From assembly GCF_009176305.1 (NCBI RefSeq), contig NZ_BLAJ01000003.1, positions 372,001 through 436,000 on the forward strand: a DNA stretch of 64,000 bases. Direction: 5' to 3'. The notes below the pieces were generated by a model, which saw only the letters and a list, made by a program, of their open reading frames with translations, was not told where the DNA came from and made no database searches. The position numbers were made by a program, and so were the translations under genes. Position 1 is the stretch's first letter. Each line of letters begins with the position of its first letter. Shown piece by piece: positions 35,628 through 48,094 of this stretch. Origin of the DNA: Martinezella dioscoreae. Lineage in GTDB: Bacteria > Pseudomonadota > Alphaproteobacteria > Rhizobiales > Rhizobiaceae.

Positions 35628-36883
35628 GGTGACAGTTCATACCGGAGACATGGGTTACACTTTTGGCCTTTGCGAGGAGAGCAAAGGTGCCTTGGCAGGA
35701 GTGCAACCGTATGGACGAGCGTCTCAAATTCGTTGCGCGGGTTCTGGATGGCGAGAAGATCGCGGCGCTGTGCCGCGAGTTCGGCATTTCCCGCAAGACC
35801 GGCCACAAGATCATCAGCCGCTATAATGCCTGCGGGCTGGAAGGACTGACGGATCGCTCGCGGCGTCCCTATCGGCACGCCAATCAGCTTCCTTTCCAAA
35901 TCGAGAAGCTGATTGTGCGTGCCAAGCAGGAGAAGCCAAGCTGGGGGGCGCCGAAGATCAGAGAACGACTGGCGCGGCTTTACCCGGACGTGCAAACGCC
36001 GGCGATCTCGACCGTGCACGCGGTGCTCGATCGCAACGGGCTGGTCCAGCACCGCAAGCGACGACGCAACAGGGCACAGGGAACACCTCTCTCCCAACCT
36101 CGCCAACCCAACGACCTGTGGTGCGCCGATTACAAGGGCGAGTTCATGCTCGCCGACAAGCGCTACTGCTATCCATTGACGATCACCGATTTCGCCAGTC
36201 GCTATCTCCTGGCTTGCGAGGCGCTGCACACGACGAGGGAGGCCTACGCCTTCACCGTGTTCGAGAGCGTCTTCAAGGAGTTCGGCCTGCCCAAGGCGAT
36301 CAGAACCGACAATGGCGTGCCCTTCGCCAGTCCCAACGGATTGTTCAATCTGTCGCGGTTGGCGGTCTGGTGGCTCAGGCTCGGCATCGACATCGAGCGC
36401 ATCAAGCCAGGCAATCCGCAGCAGAACGGCCGCCACGAACGCATGCATCTCACACTCAAGCTGGAGACCACCAAGCCAGCCGGCGCCAATTTCCTGCAGC
36501 AGCAGGCCCGCTTTGACGATTTTGTCGAAGAATTCAACACAGAGCGGCCACACCAAGCCCTTGACATGGCTTGCCCGGCAGAGCGCTACCACACGTCACC
36601 ACGACCCTATCGCGGCCTGCCAGAGCTCGACTATCCGTTCCACGACCAGACCGTTACCGTCACAACATGCGGTCGCATCTGCTATAAGCGAAAGAAGATC
36701 AATCTCAGCCTGGTCTTTGCCGGCCAGGCCATTGGAATCAAACAGGTCGAAGACCATATCTGGCTCGCAAGCTTCATAGATTACGATCTGGGATACTTCG
36801 ATGACGAGACATGCAGGCTCGAACCGCTGCCGAACCCTTTCGGCGCAAAACTGTTACCTATGTCTCAGGAATAAATCGTAACC
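35628..36883 (+). mobile_element. IS481-family insertion sequence, apparently intact
   Basis: About 1256 bp. The ends carry imperfect inverted repeats: 35628-35665 and the complement of 36846-36883 agree at roughly 29 of 38 positions, including a shared GAGACAT and a shared ACA.TTTTG. One transposase gene fills it. No clear target duplication was seen next to these ends, so the exact boundaries may be off by a few bases. It sits between a lipoprotein gene and tRNA-Gln and interrupts no visible gene. Confidence 0.85.
35687..36874 (+). CDS. IS481-family transposase
   Basis: 395 residues from GTG 35687 (VPWQECNRMDERLKFV), with AGGAG eleven bases upstream; the longer frame starts inside the terminal repeat. 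N-terminal helix-turn-helix CREFGISRKTGHKIISRY, then an integrase core with the DDE residues: DYKGEFM (D), RTDNGVPF (D), and QNGRHERMHLTLK (E). No frameshift or premature stop, so it may be active. Confidence 0.93.
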   Translation: MPWQECNRMDERLKFVARVLDGEKIAALCREFGISRKTGHKIISRYNACGLEGLTDRSRRPYRHANQLPFQIEKLIVRAKQEKPSWGAPKIRERLARLYPDVQTPAISTVHAVLDRNGLVQHRKRRRNRAQGTPLSQPRQPNDLWCADYKGEFMLADKRYCYPLTITDFASRYLLACEALHTTREAYAFTVFESVFKEFGLPKAIRTDNGVPFASPNGLFNLSRLAVWWLRLGIDIERIKPGNPQQNGRHERMHLTLKLETTKPAGANFLQQQARFDDFVEEFNTERPHQALDMACPAERYHTSPRPYRGLPELDYPFHDQTVTVTTCGRICYKRKKINLSLVFAGQAIGIKQVEDHIWLASFIDYDLGYFDDETCRLEPLPNPFGAKLLPMSQE

Positions 36884-36912
36884 TATGTGTCCAGAACGGA
36901 CCTAATGTCGTG

Positions 36913-36987
36913 TGGCTGGGGCGCCAGGATTCGAACCTGGGAATGCCGGTACCAAAAACCGGTGCCTTACCGCTTGGCGACGCCCCA
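36913..36987 (-). tRNA. tRNA-Gln (anticodon TTG)
   Basis: Minus-strand cloverleaf of 75 bases including encoded CCA: acceptor TGGGGCG/CGCCCCA, anticodon stem CCGGT with loop TTTTGGT (anticodon TTG) and ACCGG, and T loop GTTCGAAT. About 30 bases past the IS element. Confidence 0.96.
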
Positions 36988-37144
36988 ACAGAGAAATAGC
37001 TATCATGCCAGCCAAATCGGCGTCTGATTAGCAAAGGTCGCATCGCGCTACAATGACTAAGTGATGTGCGGATGCATATTTCTGTGTGCTTTCCGCGCGG
37101 CTATGATAGGTCTTGCTGCACCGCATTTGAAGTGAAGAGGTCCG

Positions 37145-37447
37145 ATGAGCCAGTTTCGCGCCCGCCCTCCGGCCATGCCCACCGTGCTTCTCGACGACGC
37201 TGTCTGCCGCATCACGCGCTGGGATTTCGAGCCGGGTGCCGATACCGGGCATCATGTCCATGGCCTTGGCTACGTCGTGGTGCCGATGACGGATTGCCAG
37301 TTTCTGCTGGAGGAGCCCGGCGGTATCAGGCGTGTCGATATCGCCAGAGGCGCTGCCTACCGGCGCGAGGCGGGCGTGGAGCATAATGTCGTCAATGCTG
37401 GCTCCGAGCCGATGTCATTCATCGAAATCGAATACAAGCAATCATGA
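37145..37447 (+). CDS. Cupin domain protein
   Basis: 100 residues. Single cupin: WDFEPGADTGHHVHGLGYVVVPMTDCQFLLEE gives the first metal motif (HHxH), and EHNVVNAGSEPMSFIEIEYK ends the barrel. The stop overlaps the MBL-fold gene start (ATGA), so the two are coupled. A small metal-binding enzyme or sensor; substrate unknown. Confidence 0.85.
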   Translation: MSQFRARPPAMPTVLLDDAVCRITRWDFEPGADTGHHVHGLGYVVVPMTDCQFLLEEPGGIRRVDIARGAAYRREAGVEHNVVNAGSEPMSFIEIEYKQS

Positions 37448-38352
37448 GCACGCCTGACTTCGACCTCGCCTTCGAACCCGCCTATGGTCGCTCTGTCCCC
37501 GTTGCGCCGGGTATTGAACGCATGACGGTCAACAACCCAAGCGCCTTTACCTTTCATGGAACCAACAGCTACATCGTCGGCGGCTCTTCCGTGGCGGTCA
37601 TCGATCCCGGCCCGGAGAATGACGCGCATTTCGCTGCGCTGATGGCGGCGCTGAAGGGGCGCGAGGTCACGCATATCTTTGTCAGCCATACTCATCGCGA
37701 TCACTCTCCGCTGGCGAAGCGGCTGAAGGAGGCGACGGGGGCGCTGACTGTCGGCGAAGGGCCGCATCGGGCCGCGCGGCCGCTGCATCAGGGCGAGGTC
37801 AATCCCTTTGCCGAAAGCTCCGACATGGAGTTTCAGCCCGATATCGTGCTCGCCGATGGTCAAAATGTCTCTGGAGACGGTTGGACGATGACGGCGCTGC
37901 TGACGCCTGGCCATACGGCCAACCACGCTTGCTTCGCGCTCGAGGGCACGGGCATCGTCTTTTCCGCCGATCATGTCATGGCCTGGGCGACCTCGATCGT
38001 CGCGCCTCCTGACGGATCGATGGCGGACTACATGGCCTCGCTGGAGCGGCTTCTCGCCCGCGACGATCGGCTGTTCCTGCCCGGACATGGCGGGCCGGTG
38101 AAGGAGCCGGCCTCCTTCATGCGCGGCCTCAGAACCCACCGGCGCATGCGCGAGCGCGCCGTGCTGGAACGCATCAAGGCCGGCGACCGGCTGATCCCGG
38201 ACATGGTGAAGGCCATCTATCGCGATACGGACCCGCGCCTGCATGGCGCAGCAGCACTTTCGGTGCTGGCGCATCTGGAAGACTTGGTGGAGAAGGCGCA
38301 GGTGGAAACCGATGGGCCGCCGGCGCTGTTGGGAACATATCGACCGGCTTGA
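37444..38352 (+). CDS. MBL-fold metallo-hydrolase (LACTB2-like)
   Basis: 302 residues. Zinc motif FVSHTHRDHSPL (HxHxDH), then TPGHTANHACF and FSADHVM and PGHGGPV as later metal ligands. A C-terminal winged-helix extension (residues about 240-295, HRRMRERAVLERIKAGDRL...LHGAAALSVLAHLEDLVEKA) marks the LACTB2/endoribonuclease-like subgroup. Coupled to the cupin gene. Could be a nuclease or a thioester/lactone hydrolase; not decided by sequence. Confidence 0.88.
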   Translation: MSTPDFDLAFEPAYGRSVPVAPGIERMTVNNPSAFTFHGTNSYIVGGSSVAVIDPGPENDAHFAALMAALKGREVTHIFVSHTHRDHSPLAKRLKEATGALTVGEGPHRAARPLHQGEVNPFAESSDMEFQPDIVLADGQNVSGDGWTMTALLTPGHTANHACFALEGTGIVFSADHVMAWATSIVAPPDGSMADYMASLERLLARDDRLFLPGHGGPVKEPASFMRGLRTHRRMRERAVLERIKAGDRLIPDMVKAIYRDTDPRLHGAAALSVLAHLEDLVEKAQVETDGPPALLGTYRPA

Positions 38353-38358
38353 GCCGTC

Positions 38359-39291
38359 TCAGCTTCCGGCAATACCGAGCAGTTCGGCATCCAGCGCCTT
38401 CAGGTAACCATCGGCCAGATCGGCGCTGACCCCGAGATCATCCTGGCCGTAGCGGGAGGCAACACGGATATCGACCAGCGTCGTTTCCGCCTCCTCGCGA
38501 ATACGGATTAGTATGTCGCATGGCAGGCCAAAAATGCGGGTTCGCACCTCGCCCTGCAGAATGACGTCGGTATTCTGGCGGATGAGTTCCGCCACTCCGT
38601 CACGGAAGGGACGTGGCGTCGGCACAGGAACGATAGCGGGCACATCGCCGGCGGCGCTGTCATCCTGGGCTGGATTGACGGTCTGCGGGCGTCCACGCCG
38701 CTTCGGCCTCACATTGCCATTCGGATCGGCCACATCGGCGCCTTCGGCCTTGACGATGGTGATGTGATAATCATGCGCAACCTTGCGCACCGCCTCCAAC
38801 ACACGGTCGGCAGCGCCCTCGTAGCGGCGGCTGATCAAAGCGGGATAGGCATCGAACTGCGCCTCGCGTTCCTGCTGCGTCACCAGATGGCGCGGCGGCA
38901 GCCACAACTGCCGCGCATCCGGCGTCGCCAGCCATTCCGGCGGATCGTTGAGATCGGTCGAAATCTCGTAGATATGCGGCCGGGTCCAGTAGCGCTCGGC
39001 ACCGAAACCGAAAATCGCCAGCGGCAGGGCGGCATAGACGAGCGCCTTGACGGCGGAGACACCACCGATGGCGGCACTCTGCCAGAGCTGAGCAAGACCG
39101 ACCAGCGCGAGCAGCACCGCCAGGATGGCGCAGCCAGCAGAAATCAGGAGCAGCAGAACGAAGTAAGGCGTTTCCAGCGGCCCGAAGCGGTGGCCGATCA
39201 GCGTCACTCCGCAGAGAACCAATGCAAACGAAGCGATCAAACGCGCGGCGCGGGCGGCATGTGAAACAGGACGGTCGAAACGAATGGTCAT
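38359..39291 (-). CDS. DUF1499 membrane protein
   Basis: 310 residues. Three N-terminal hydrophobic segments (about 15-35, 43-65 and 80-95) precede a soluble DUF1499 domain with YEGAADRVLEAVRKVAHDY, a long Pro/Ala linker (PNGNVRPKRRG...PVPTPRP) and a final ILIRIREEAETTLVDIRVASRYGQDDLGVSADLADGYLKALDAEL. ATG 39291 is chosen over TTG 39294. Convergent with the MBL gene, with 6 bases between stops. Function unknown. Confidence 0.85.
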   Translation of the reverse strand: MTIRFDRPVSHAARAARLIASFALVLCGVTLIGHRFGPLETPYFVLLLLISAGCAILAVLLALVGLAQLWQSAAIGGVSAVKALVYAALPLAIFGFGAERYWTRPHIYEISTDLNDPPEWLATPDARQLWLPPRHLVTQQEREAQFDAYPALISRRYEGAADRVLEAVRKVAHDYHITIVKAEGADVADPNGNVRPKRRGRPQTVNPAQDDSAAGDVPAIVPVPTPRPFRDGVAELIRQNTDVILQGEVRTRIFGLPCDILIRIREEAETTLVDIRVASRYGQDDLGVSADLADGYLKALDAELLGIAGS

Positions 39292-39523
39292 CAAAGGCTC
39301 GTCGGCGCGTCGGATCGGAAGCCGGATGCACCGAATCCCAGAAAGCGACTTATGTTTAGATCAAGAAATGCCGAAAATAAATCGAATGTCACGGCATCGG
39401 TGTCCAATGTTTTGTCCAAGCTCAAACCAGTAACGCCTAGACCAAAAACGTGAGCACTTGCTTAAATTCCTAAAAAAGGCCATTCTTTAGCGTTTTATCG
39501 AGGCTGTGAAAGGACTTGATGAG

Positions 39524-39949
39524 ATGGAACCGATGCTTTCTCAAGACGTCACTGCCAAATCAGTGCCGGGAGCGGCGATTGCCGGAACCGATACGATCGA
39601 CCCGTTCCTACCGCTGGAGCTGCTTGAACTGGAGCTTTCGCTTGAGGGTTTTTCCGGTGGCGAACCTGGTTTCTGCGAAGCCGTGCGCAAGGCCGCTTCG
39701 GCAGTGCAGGGCGACTTCCTGTTTGATCTGCCGGCTGAAGGGCTGATACCCGATTGCCGCAGATTGGCGGTGCTGCGAATTCCCGAAGGGAATGCAACGA
39801 TGCGCACCCTCTTTGCCGCTCTGGACGAAGACGGTGCGGAAATCCGCCTGCTGCAGCCGGATGAAGACACCGCGCACCTGCTGCGCTTCGCCGATGCCTT
39901 TGTCGATCTCTTGCAGCGGATGCCGACAAAGCCGAAGGAAGCGGCCTAA
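39524..39949 (+). CDS. Hypothetical protein
   Basis: 141 residues from MEPMLSQDVTAKS; AAAGGA lies upstream. Acidic, with FLPLELLELELSLEGF and a C-terminal LLRFADAFVDLLQRMP. No family recognised, no signal peptide. Coding-like base composition. The gene is divergent from the DUF1499 gene. Confidence 0.65.
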   Translation: MEPMLSQDVTAKSVPGAAIAGTDTIDPFLPLELLELELSLEGFSGGEPGFCEAVRKAASAVQGDFLFDLPAEGLIPDCRRLAVLRIPEGNATMRTLFAALDEDGAEIRLLQPDEDTAHLLRFADAFVDLLQRMPTKPKEAA

Positions 39950-40040
39950 GCAACCTGGCTGCGGTGGTAATACGTCTTTCGCGCCACCACGCGCGACGCT
40001 ATAGTCTGTGCCTGTAAATCCGCATTCAGGATAACATGTC

Positions 40041-40322
40041 ATGCGTATCGCAGCTTCCGCACTATCTCTTCTCGCCATTATGCTTGCACTCTCCTCCTGC
40101 CAGACGGCCGAAGAAATCCGGGCGGCCGATGCGTCAAGATGCAGCGGCTATGGCTTTAAGCCAGGCACCCAGAACTTTGCCAATTGCCTGATGAATCAGG
40201 ATCTTAGCCGGCGCGCGGATCAGCGGGCTTTCATGGAAAGCAATGACGACTTCTTCTGGGGTCCGACCATTGTCGTCGGCGGTCCGGGATATTACTACCA
40301 TCGCGGCTACTGGCGCCACTGA
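40041..40322 (+). CDS. Small lipoprotein
   Basis: 93 residues. Lipobox LALSSC at the end of a hydrophobic signal peptide (Cys20). The mature part has CSGYGFKPGTQNFANCLMNQ, with two Cys 15 residues apart, then a Gly/Tyr/His-rich tail (GGPGYYYHRGYWRH), a composition common in rhizobial surface lipoproteins. Convergent with ppdK. Confidence 0.8.
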   Translation: MRIAASALSLLAIMLALSSCQTAEEIRAADASRCSGYGFKPGTQNFANCLMNQDLSRRADQRAFMESNDDFFWGPTIVVGGPGYYYHRGYWRH

Positions 40323-40346
40323 CCTGCATATTTCAGAATTAGAGAA

Positions 40347-43013
<2,667 letters not shown>

Positions 43014-43107
43014 CGTCTCCGTCCAACTCCTCCGGTTGAACTTAATTCACTGCAGCACAAATGAAAATCGACAAATACGGCAAAATGTTGCGGTGCACAA
43101 TAAATAT

Positions 43108-43161
43108 GACCCGGAGGCTCCCGATTTCAATCGATTGATCGAAATCGGGAGCCTCCGGGTC
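43108..43161. terminator. Perfect 21-bp inverted repeat between CorC/HlyC-like gene and ppdK
   Basis: 43108-43128 and 43141-43161 are exact complements over 21 bp with a 12-base loop. It lies 21 bases after the stop of the upstream gene and 95 before ppdK. On the minus strand it is followed by ATATTTATT, not a T run. Most likely a strong terminator, possibly acting in both directions. Confidence 0.75.
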
Positions 43162-43181
43162 CATCCAGTGCGACTTGACGG

Positions 43182-44507
43182 CTAGGGTTGCGGCTCGCGC
43201 CTGGCGAGAATCTTGTCGATGCGCATACCGTCGAGATCGACAATCTCGAAATGCCAGCCGCCGAAGGAGAAACTTTCGCCCACTTCGGGCAGATGGCCGA
43301 GTTGGTAGAGCGCAAAGCCCGCGAGAGTATGGAAATTGACCTCCTCGTCGCTGAAACGCAGTCCCAGCCGCGCGAAGGCATCATAGACAGGCATCATGCC
43401 TTCCATCAGCAGCGATCCATCGGCGCGCTCAACGACATCGGGCGTTTCGTTTTCCATGTCGGGCAGATCGCCGGCAATCGCTTCCAGCAGGTCCGTCTGC
43501 GTGACGATTCCCTCCAGGCTGCCATATTCGTCGATAACCATGGCGAGGCGGACGGGCGCGCGCTTGAAGTTTTCAAGCACCTTGAAGACAGCCGTCGATT
43601 CATGAACGATCAGGGGCTGGCGGATGACGGCCATCGGGTTCAGCGGCTCGCCGTTCAGAAGCTGGTCAAGCAGATCCTTCTTCAGGATCATGCCGATCGG
43701 CTCGTCGATCGATCCGCGACCCACAAGAAGCTGCTCGAAGCGGCTTTCACGAATGGTCTTCTGCATTTCCTCTGGCGGATCGTCGGCATCGATCCATTCG
43801 ACCTCGAGCCGCGGCGTCATGATGTCGGAGACGTCGCGGTCGCCGATATTGAAGACGCGTTCGACCAGATCCTGCTGCGCCTGTTCCAACAGACCAGCCT
43901 CCTGGCTTTCGGCGATCAGGAGCTTGATCTCGGCCGGCGAATGCAGCGAGCCCTCGCCGGCACCGGGACGCAGGCCGAAAAGGCGGAGCACGAGATTGCC
44001 GAGGCCGTTCAGCACGGTAATGGCCGGACGCAGCAAGAAGAGGAACAGGCCGAGCGGACGCACGACACCAAGCGCAGTGCCTTCGCTGCGCTGCAACGCC
44101 AGGCTCTTCGGCGCAAGTTCGCCGAGGACGATATGAAGCGCCGTGATGATGATGAAGGAAATGGCGACGGCGATGGCATGCGACCCAGCCGCAGCCCATG
44201 TTCCGGGCAGAAAATCGAGCAGCGGCTCGAGCAGATGAGCAAGAGCGGGTTCGCCGACCCAACCGAGGGCAAGCGAGGAAATGGTGATGCCGAGCTGCGT
44301 GGCGGCGAGATTGGCATCGAGATTATCGACCGCCTTCTGCAGCGCCTTGGCGTTCATGCGTCCTTCGGCAACGAGCTCCGTCACGCGGCTGCGGCGGACG
44401 GACACCAGAGAAAACTCCGCCGCAACGAAAAAGCCGTTGGCGGCGACGAGCAGCAATACGGCAAGTATTCCGAGGATATCGAAAATACCGCCAGTCGAGT
44501 CAGACAT
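43182..44507 (-). CDS. HlyC/CorC-family transporter (DUF21/CNNM-like)
   Basis: 441 residues. DUF21 membrane domain with four segments (about 10-200), including LLVAANGFFVAAEFSLVSVRRSRVTELV and LGELAPKSLALQRSE. Then a CBS pair (about 225-340) with DIMTPRLEVEWID and LAMVIDEYGSLEGIVTQTDLLEAIAGDLPD, and a C-terminal CorC/HlyC domain. Homologs export Mg2+ or Co2+, or are CNNM-like. Start at 44507 preceded by GGAAGGGAAG. Next gene smc follows on the same strand after 125 bases. Confidence 0.92.
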   Translation of the reverse strand: MSDSTGGIFDILGILAVLLLVAANGFFVAAEFSLVSVRRSRVTELVAEGRMNAKALQKAVDNLDANLAATQLGITISSLALGWVGEPALAHLLEPLLDFLPGTWAAAGSHAIAVAISFIIITALHIVLGELAPKSLALQRSEGTALGVVRPLGLFLFLLRPAITVLNGLGNLVLRLFGLRPGAGEGSLHSPAEIKLLIAESQEAGLLEQAQQDLVERVFNIGDRDVSDIMTPRLEVEWIDADDPPEEMQKTIRESRFEQLLVGRGSIDEPIGMILKKDLLDQLLNGEPLNPMAVIRQPLIVHESTAVFKVLENFKRAPVRLAMVIDEYGSLEGIVTQTDLLEAIAGDLPDMENETPDVVERADGSLLMEGMMPVYDAFARLGLRFSDEEVNFHTLAGFALYQLGHLPEVGESFSFGGWHFEIVDLDGMRIDKILARREPQP

Positions 44508-44632
44508 ACTTCCCTTCCGGGCGGATCAGCGCCCATGTTGTTGATTTAAAGACGACGCTAGCACGCTTTAGGGCTGTGCGGCAGACGACGGAGCAATTTC
44601 TTGTCGAAACGGGAACAGTTTTATCATCGCTT

Positions 44633-47600
44633 TCAAGCGATTTCGCGCAGCCGTTCGGCGGTCTGCAGGTCGACGGAGACGAGCTGCGAGACGCCCTGCT
44701 CCGCCATGGTGACGCCGAAGAGGCGATCCATGCGGGCCATGGTGATGGGATTGTGGGTGATGACCACGAAGCGAGTCTCAGTAGAGGCCGCCATCTCGTC
44801 CATGAGGTTACAGTAGCGCTCGACATTGTGGTCATCGAGCGGCGCATCCACTTCGTCCAGAACGCAGATCGGCGCGGGATTGGTGAGGAACACCGCAAAG
44901 ATCAGCGCCATGGCCGTCAGTGCCTGCTCGCCGCCGGAAAGCAGCGTCATGGTCTGCGGCTTCTTGCCGGGCGGCCGAGCGAGAATTTCGAGGCCTGCCT
45001 CTAGTGGATCATCCGACTCGATGAGCTGCAGTTCGGCCGTGCCACCGCCGAAAAGATGGGTGAACAGCCGCTGGAACTGCGCATTGACGATGTCGAAGGC
45101 GACAATCAGGCGTTCGCGGCCCTCGCGGTTGAGGCTCTGGATCGCGCCGCGCAGCTTCCGGATGGCGTCGATGACGTCATCGCGTTCCTTGATCAGCGCC
45201 TGCAGCCGCTCTGTCAGCTCCTTGCTCTCTTCCTCGGCGCGCAGATTGACGGCACCGAGACGCTCGCGCTCAATCTTCAGCCGCTCCAGCTCGCGCTCGA
45301 CTTCGCGGAGGTCAGGCACGTTTTGCGATACTGAAAGGCCGGTCAGGCGCATCGCCTCATGCGGCTCGACGTTCAGGGCTTGGCGGATGCGCAATTCGCT
45401 TTCCTGCCGACGCTCACGCGCCGACACCAGCCGCTCCTCGACGCGGCCGCGCTTTTCCCGGCTTTCGGCGAGCTCGGAGAGTGCCGTCGCCGCATGGCGA
45501 TCGGCTTCGCGCTGGATGCCTTCAGCTTCGGCAAGACGGTCTGCGGCCTGCCGGCGGGCATCCTCGGCCTTCTGCAGCTCGTTCATCAAGGCGCGGCGCT
45601 TGTCATCGAACTCATCGGGTGCCAGATCGAGCTCAGCCGCCTCTTCGCGCGCTTCCTCTTCACGGTCGCGCAGCGTCTGAATGTGCTCCTCGGCGCTGGC
45701 GGCGCGCTGATGCCAGGTGTCGCGCTCCTGCTGGATCGCCAGGATACGACGTTGCCGCGCCTCGTTTTCGCGGTTCAAGCCCTCATGGCGGGCGCGTGCT
45801 TCGGCCAGCACGCCCCGATCCGTTGCGACTTCGGCCTGCTGGTCGCGCAACTTCAGATCGATGGCGTCGAGATTCGGCGCGTCTTCCAGCTCGATGCGGG
45901 CATTTTCATCCTGCATGACAACGTCTTCCAGCTGCTCCTGCAGCCGGCTGACGGCCTCAATGATGACGTCACGGCGGCGGATGAGATCGCCGGAAGCGCG
46001 CTCTGCGGCAGCGAGCGCTTCGCGCGCCTCGGCCAGATGACGGGCAGCAAGACGGCTTGCGTCACGGGCGGTCGTGAGATGACCTTCTTCTGCGCGGATC
46101 GCATCGGCGGCTGCTGACAGGCGCTCCTCGGCCTCGGCTAGCACATCGCGCGCAAGCTCCGCTTCGGCTTCCAACTCAGAAAGACGGTTCTTCTGGGCAA
46201 GCCGCAGGGCAGCCGCACTCGGCGCATCCGCTCCGGTCACGTGACCGTCCCAGCGAAACACGGCGCCATCCCTGGTCACCAGCCGCTGTCCCGGCTTCAG
46301 CTCGGGCATCAGCCGCAGCGCGTCTTCCACCGAGACAATGCCGATCTGGCGCAGACGCCGCGTCAATGCCGCCGGCGCGCCGACATGGGTAATCAACGGC
46401 GCGGCACCTTCCGGCAAGGCCGGGTCGTTCGCACCGCTGCCATTATCCGACCAATAGACGGGTGCCTCGGAGCTGAGCGAGGATTCCAGATCATCGCCAA
46501 GGGCTGCGCCAAGCGCCGTTTCGAAGCCACGGTCGACACGCAGCTCTTCGGCGACAGGGGAAAAGGCACCGGACGTATCGCCCGCCGCCAGCATCTTGGA
46601 AATGGTCCGCGCCTCGGTTTCCAGCGCATTCAGACGCGCCCGCGCCTGCTCAACGGGGCCACGCGACAGCGCCTCGGTTTCACGCGCCTTGGCAAGAACG
46701 GCTTCGACACGCTGGATCTCGCTTTCCGCATCCGCAACGACGTTTTCCGCCGCCTCGACAATGTCGCGCTTTTCACTCGGGTCGGGCAGATCGGCCATCT
46801 TTTCGTCGATGGCGGCAAGCTCGCGGTTCGCTTCATCGGCCTGTCGCTCGAGCCGCATCTTGCGATCGGCCAGATCGCGGATGGCGCGCTCCAGCTGATT
46901 GCGAGCGGCGGCAGCTTCAGCACGTTCTGCGGTCAGCGTCGTAAATATCCGCTCGCTGTCGGCGAGCTTGGTGGCCGCTTCCTCGAAGGCTAAGCGCGTT
47001 TCTTCGGCAAGCCTGCCGGAATCGGCAAGAATATCGGCGAGATCGGCTTCTTCCGCGTCGAGTTTTGCCAAAATAGCAGCGTTGTCGGCGACAAGCCGCT
47101 GCTCGCGGCTGATGTCCTCCGCCAGCTGTGCCAGCCGACGAATCAATTCATCCCGCCGGCGGAGGATGCGGTTGACATCTTCCTCCAGCTGGGAGCGGGC
47201 GATCTGCAGACGCTGCAAAGCGGCGGCGGCTTTCGCCTCTTCGTCGCGCAGTTCCGGCAGCTTGAAGCTGGCAATGCCCTGTGCCTTTGCCGCTTCCATC
47301 TGGATTTGCGCCTTTTCGGCGACGAGCACTGTTGCCTGGTTGAGCGCGCTGTCGGCTTCGGCTTCGGCTTCCTTGGCCTGCACCCAGTGGATATGCAGCA
47401 GCATGGCCTCGCGGGCGCGGATATCGGCCGAGAGCATCTTGAAGCGATTGGCCTGCCGCGCCTGCCGCTTCAGGCTCTCGATCTGGCTTTCGAGCTGCGA
47501 GGTCACATCGTCAAGCCGCTCGAGATTGCCTTCGGCGGCGCGCAGACGCAGCTCAGCTTCATGGCGGCGCGAGTGCAGGCCGGAAATGCCGGCTGCTTCT

Positions 47601-48094
47601 TCCAGCAGCTGGCGCCTCGCCTGCGGCTTCGCCTGGATCAGCTCGCCAATACGCCCCTGCCCGACCATGGAAGGCGAACGGGCACCGGTGGAAGCATCGG
47701 CAAACAGCAGCTGTACATCCTTGGCGCGCGCTTCCTTGCCGTTGATGCGATAGACCGAGCCCTGCTCGCGCTCGATGCGGCGCGTGACCTGGATCTCGTC
47801 GCTGTCGTTGAAGGCGGCAGGCGCGGTGCGATCGCTATTGTCGAGGTAGAGGCCGACTTCGGCGGTGTTGCGGGCCGGGCGATTGCCGGATCCGGAGAAG
47901 ATCACGTCATCCATGCCGGAGGCGCGCATGTTCTTGTAGGAATTCTCGCCCATGACCCAGCGCAGCGCTTCGACAAGATTGGACTTGCCGCAGCCATTCG
48001 GGCCGACGACACCGGTCAGGCCACGCTCAATGACGAATTCCGCCGGTTCGACGAAGGATTTGAAGCCGACAAGTCTCAGCCTGTTGAATTTCAT
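44633..48094 (-). CDS. smc: Chromosome partition protein Smc
   Basis: 1153 residues. Walker A GPNGCGKSNLVEALRWVMGE at about 31-50, long coiled coils around a central hinge (about 500-650), and the C-terminal ABC signature LLSGGEQALTAMALIFAVF with CVLDEVDAPLDDHN as Walker B. Organises and segregates chromosomes as a dimer with ScpAB. Oddity: none. Upstream lies a repeat-rich gap before dsbA. Confidence 0.97.
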   Translation of the reverse strand: MKFNRLRLVGFKSFVEPAEFVIERGLTGVVGPNGCGKSNLVEALRWVMGENSYKNMRASGMDDVIFSGSGNRPARNTAEVGLYLDNSDRTAPAAFNDSDEIQVTRRIEREQGSVYRINGKEARAKDVQLLFADASTGARSPSMVGQGRIGELIQAKPQARRQLLEEAAGISGLHSRRHEAELRLRAAEGNLERLDDVTSQLESQIESLKRQARQANRFKMLSADIRAREAMLLHIHWVQAKEAEAEADSALNQATVLVAEKAQIQMEAAKAQGIASFKLPELRDEEAKAAAALQRLQIARSQLEEDVNRILRRRDELIRRLAQLAEDISREQRLVADNAAILAKLDAEEADLADILADSGRLAEETRLAFEEAATKLADSERIFTTLTAERAEAAAARNQLERAIRDLADRKMRLERQADEANRELAAIDEKMADLPDPSEKRDIVEAAENVVADAESEIQRVEAVLAKARETEALSRGPVEQARARLNALETEARTISKMLAAGDTSGAFSPVAEELRVDRGFETALGAALGDDLESSLSSEAPVYWSDNGSGANDPALPEGAAPLITHVGAPAALTRRLRQIGIVSVEDALRLMPELKPGQRLVTRDGAVFRWDGHVTGADAPSAAALRLAQKNRLSELEAEAELARDVLAEAEERLSAAADAIRAEEGHLTTARDASRLAARHLAEAREALAAAERASGDLIRRRDVIIEAVSRLQEQLEDVVMQDENARIELEDAPNLDAIDLKLRDQQAEVATDRGVLAEARARHEGLNRENEARQRRILAIQQERDTWHQRAASAEEHIQTLRDREEEAREEAAELDLAPDEFDDKRRALMNELQKAEDARRQAADRLAEAEGIQREADRHAATALSELAESREKRGRVEERLVSARERRQESELRIRQALNVEPHEAMRLTGLSVSQNVPDLREVERELERLKIERERLGAVNLRAEEESKELTERLQALIKERDDVIDAIRKLRGAIQSLNREGRERLIVAFDIVNAQFQRLFTHLFGGGTAELQLIESDDPLEAGLEILARPPGKKPQTMTLLSGGEQALTAMALIFAVFLTNPAPICVLDEVDAPLDDHNVERYCNLMDEMAASTETRFVVITHNPITMARMDRLFGVTMAEQGVSQLVSVDLQTAERLREIA

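Noticed and set aside
43188..44549. 453-codon plus-strand frame across the CorC/HlyC-like gene
   Set aside because: Antisense shadow with no recognisable domain.
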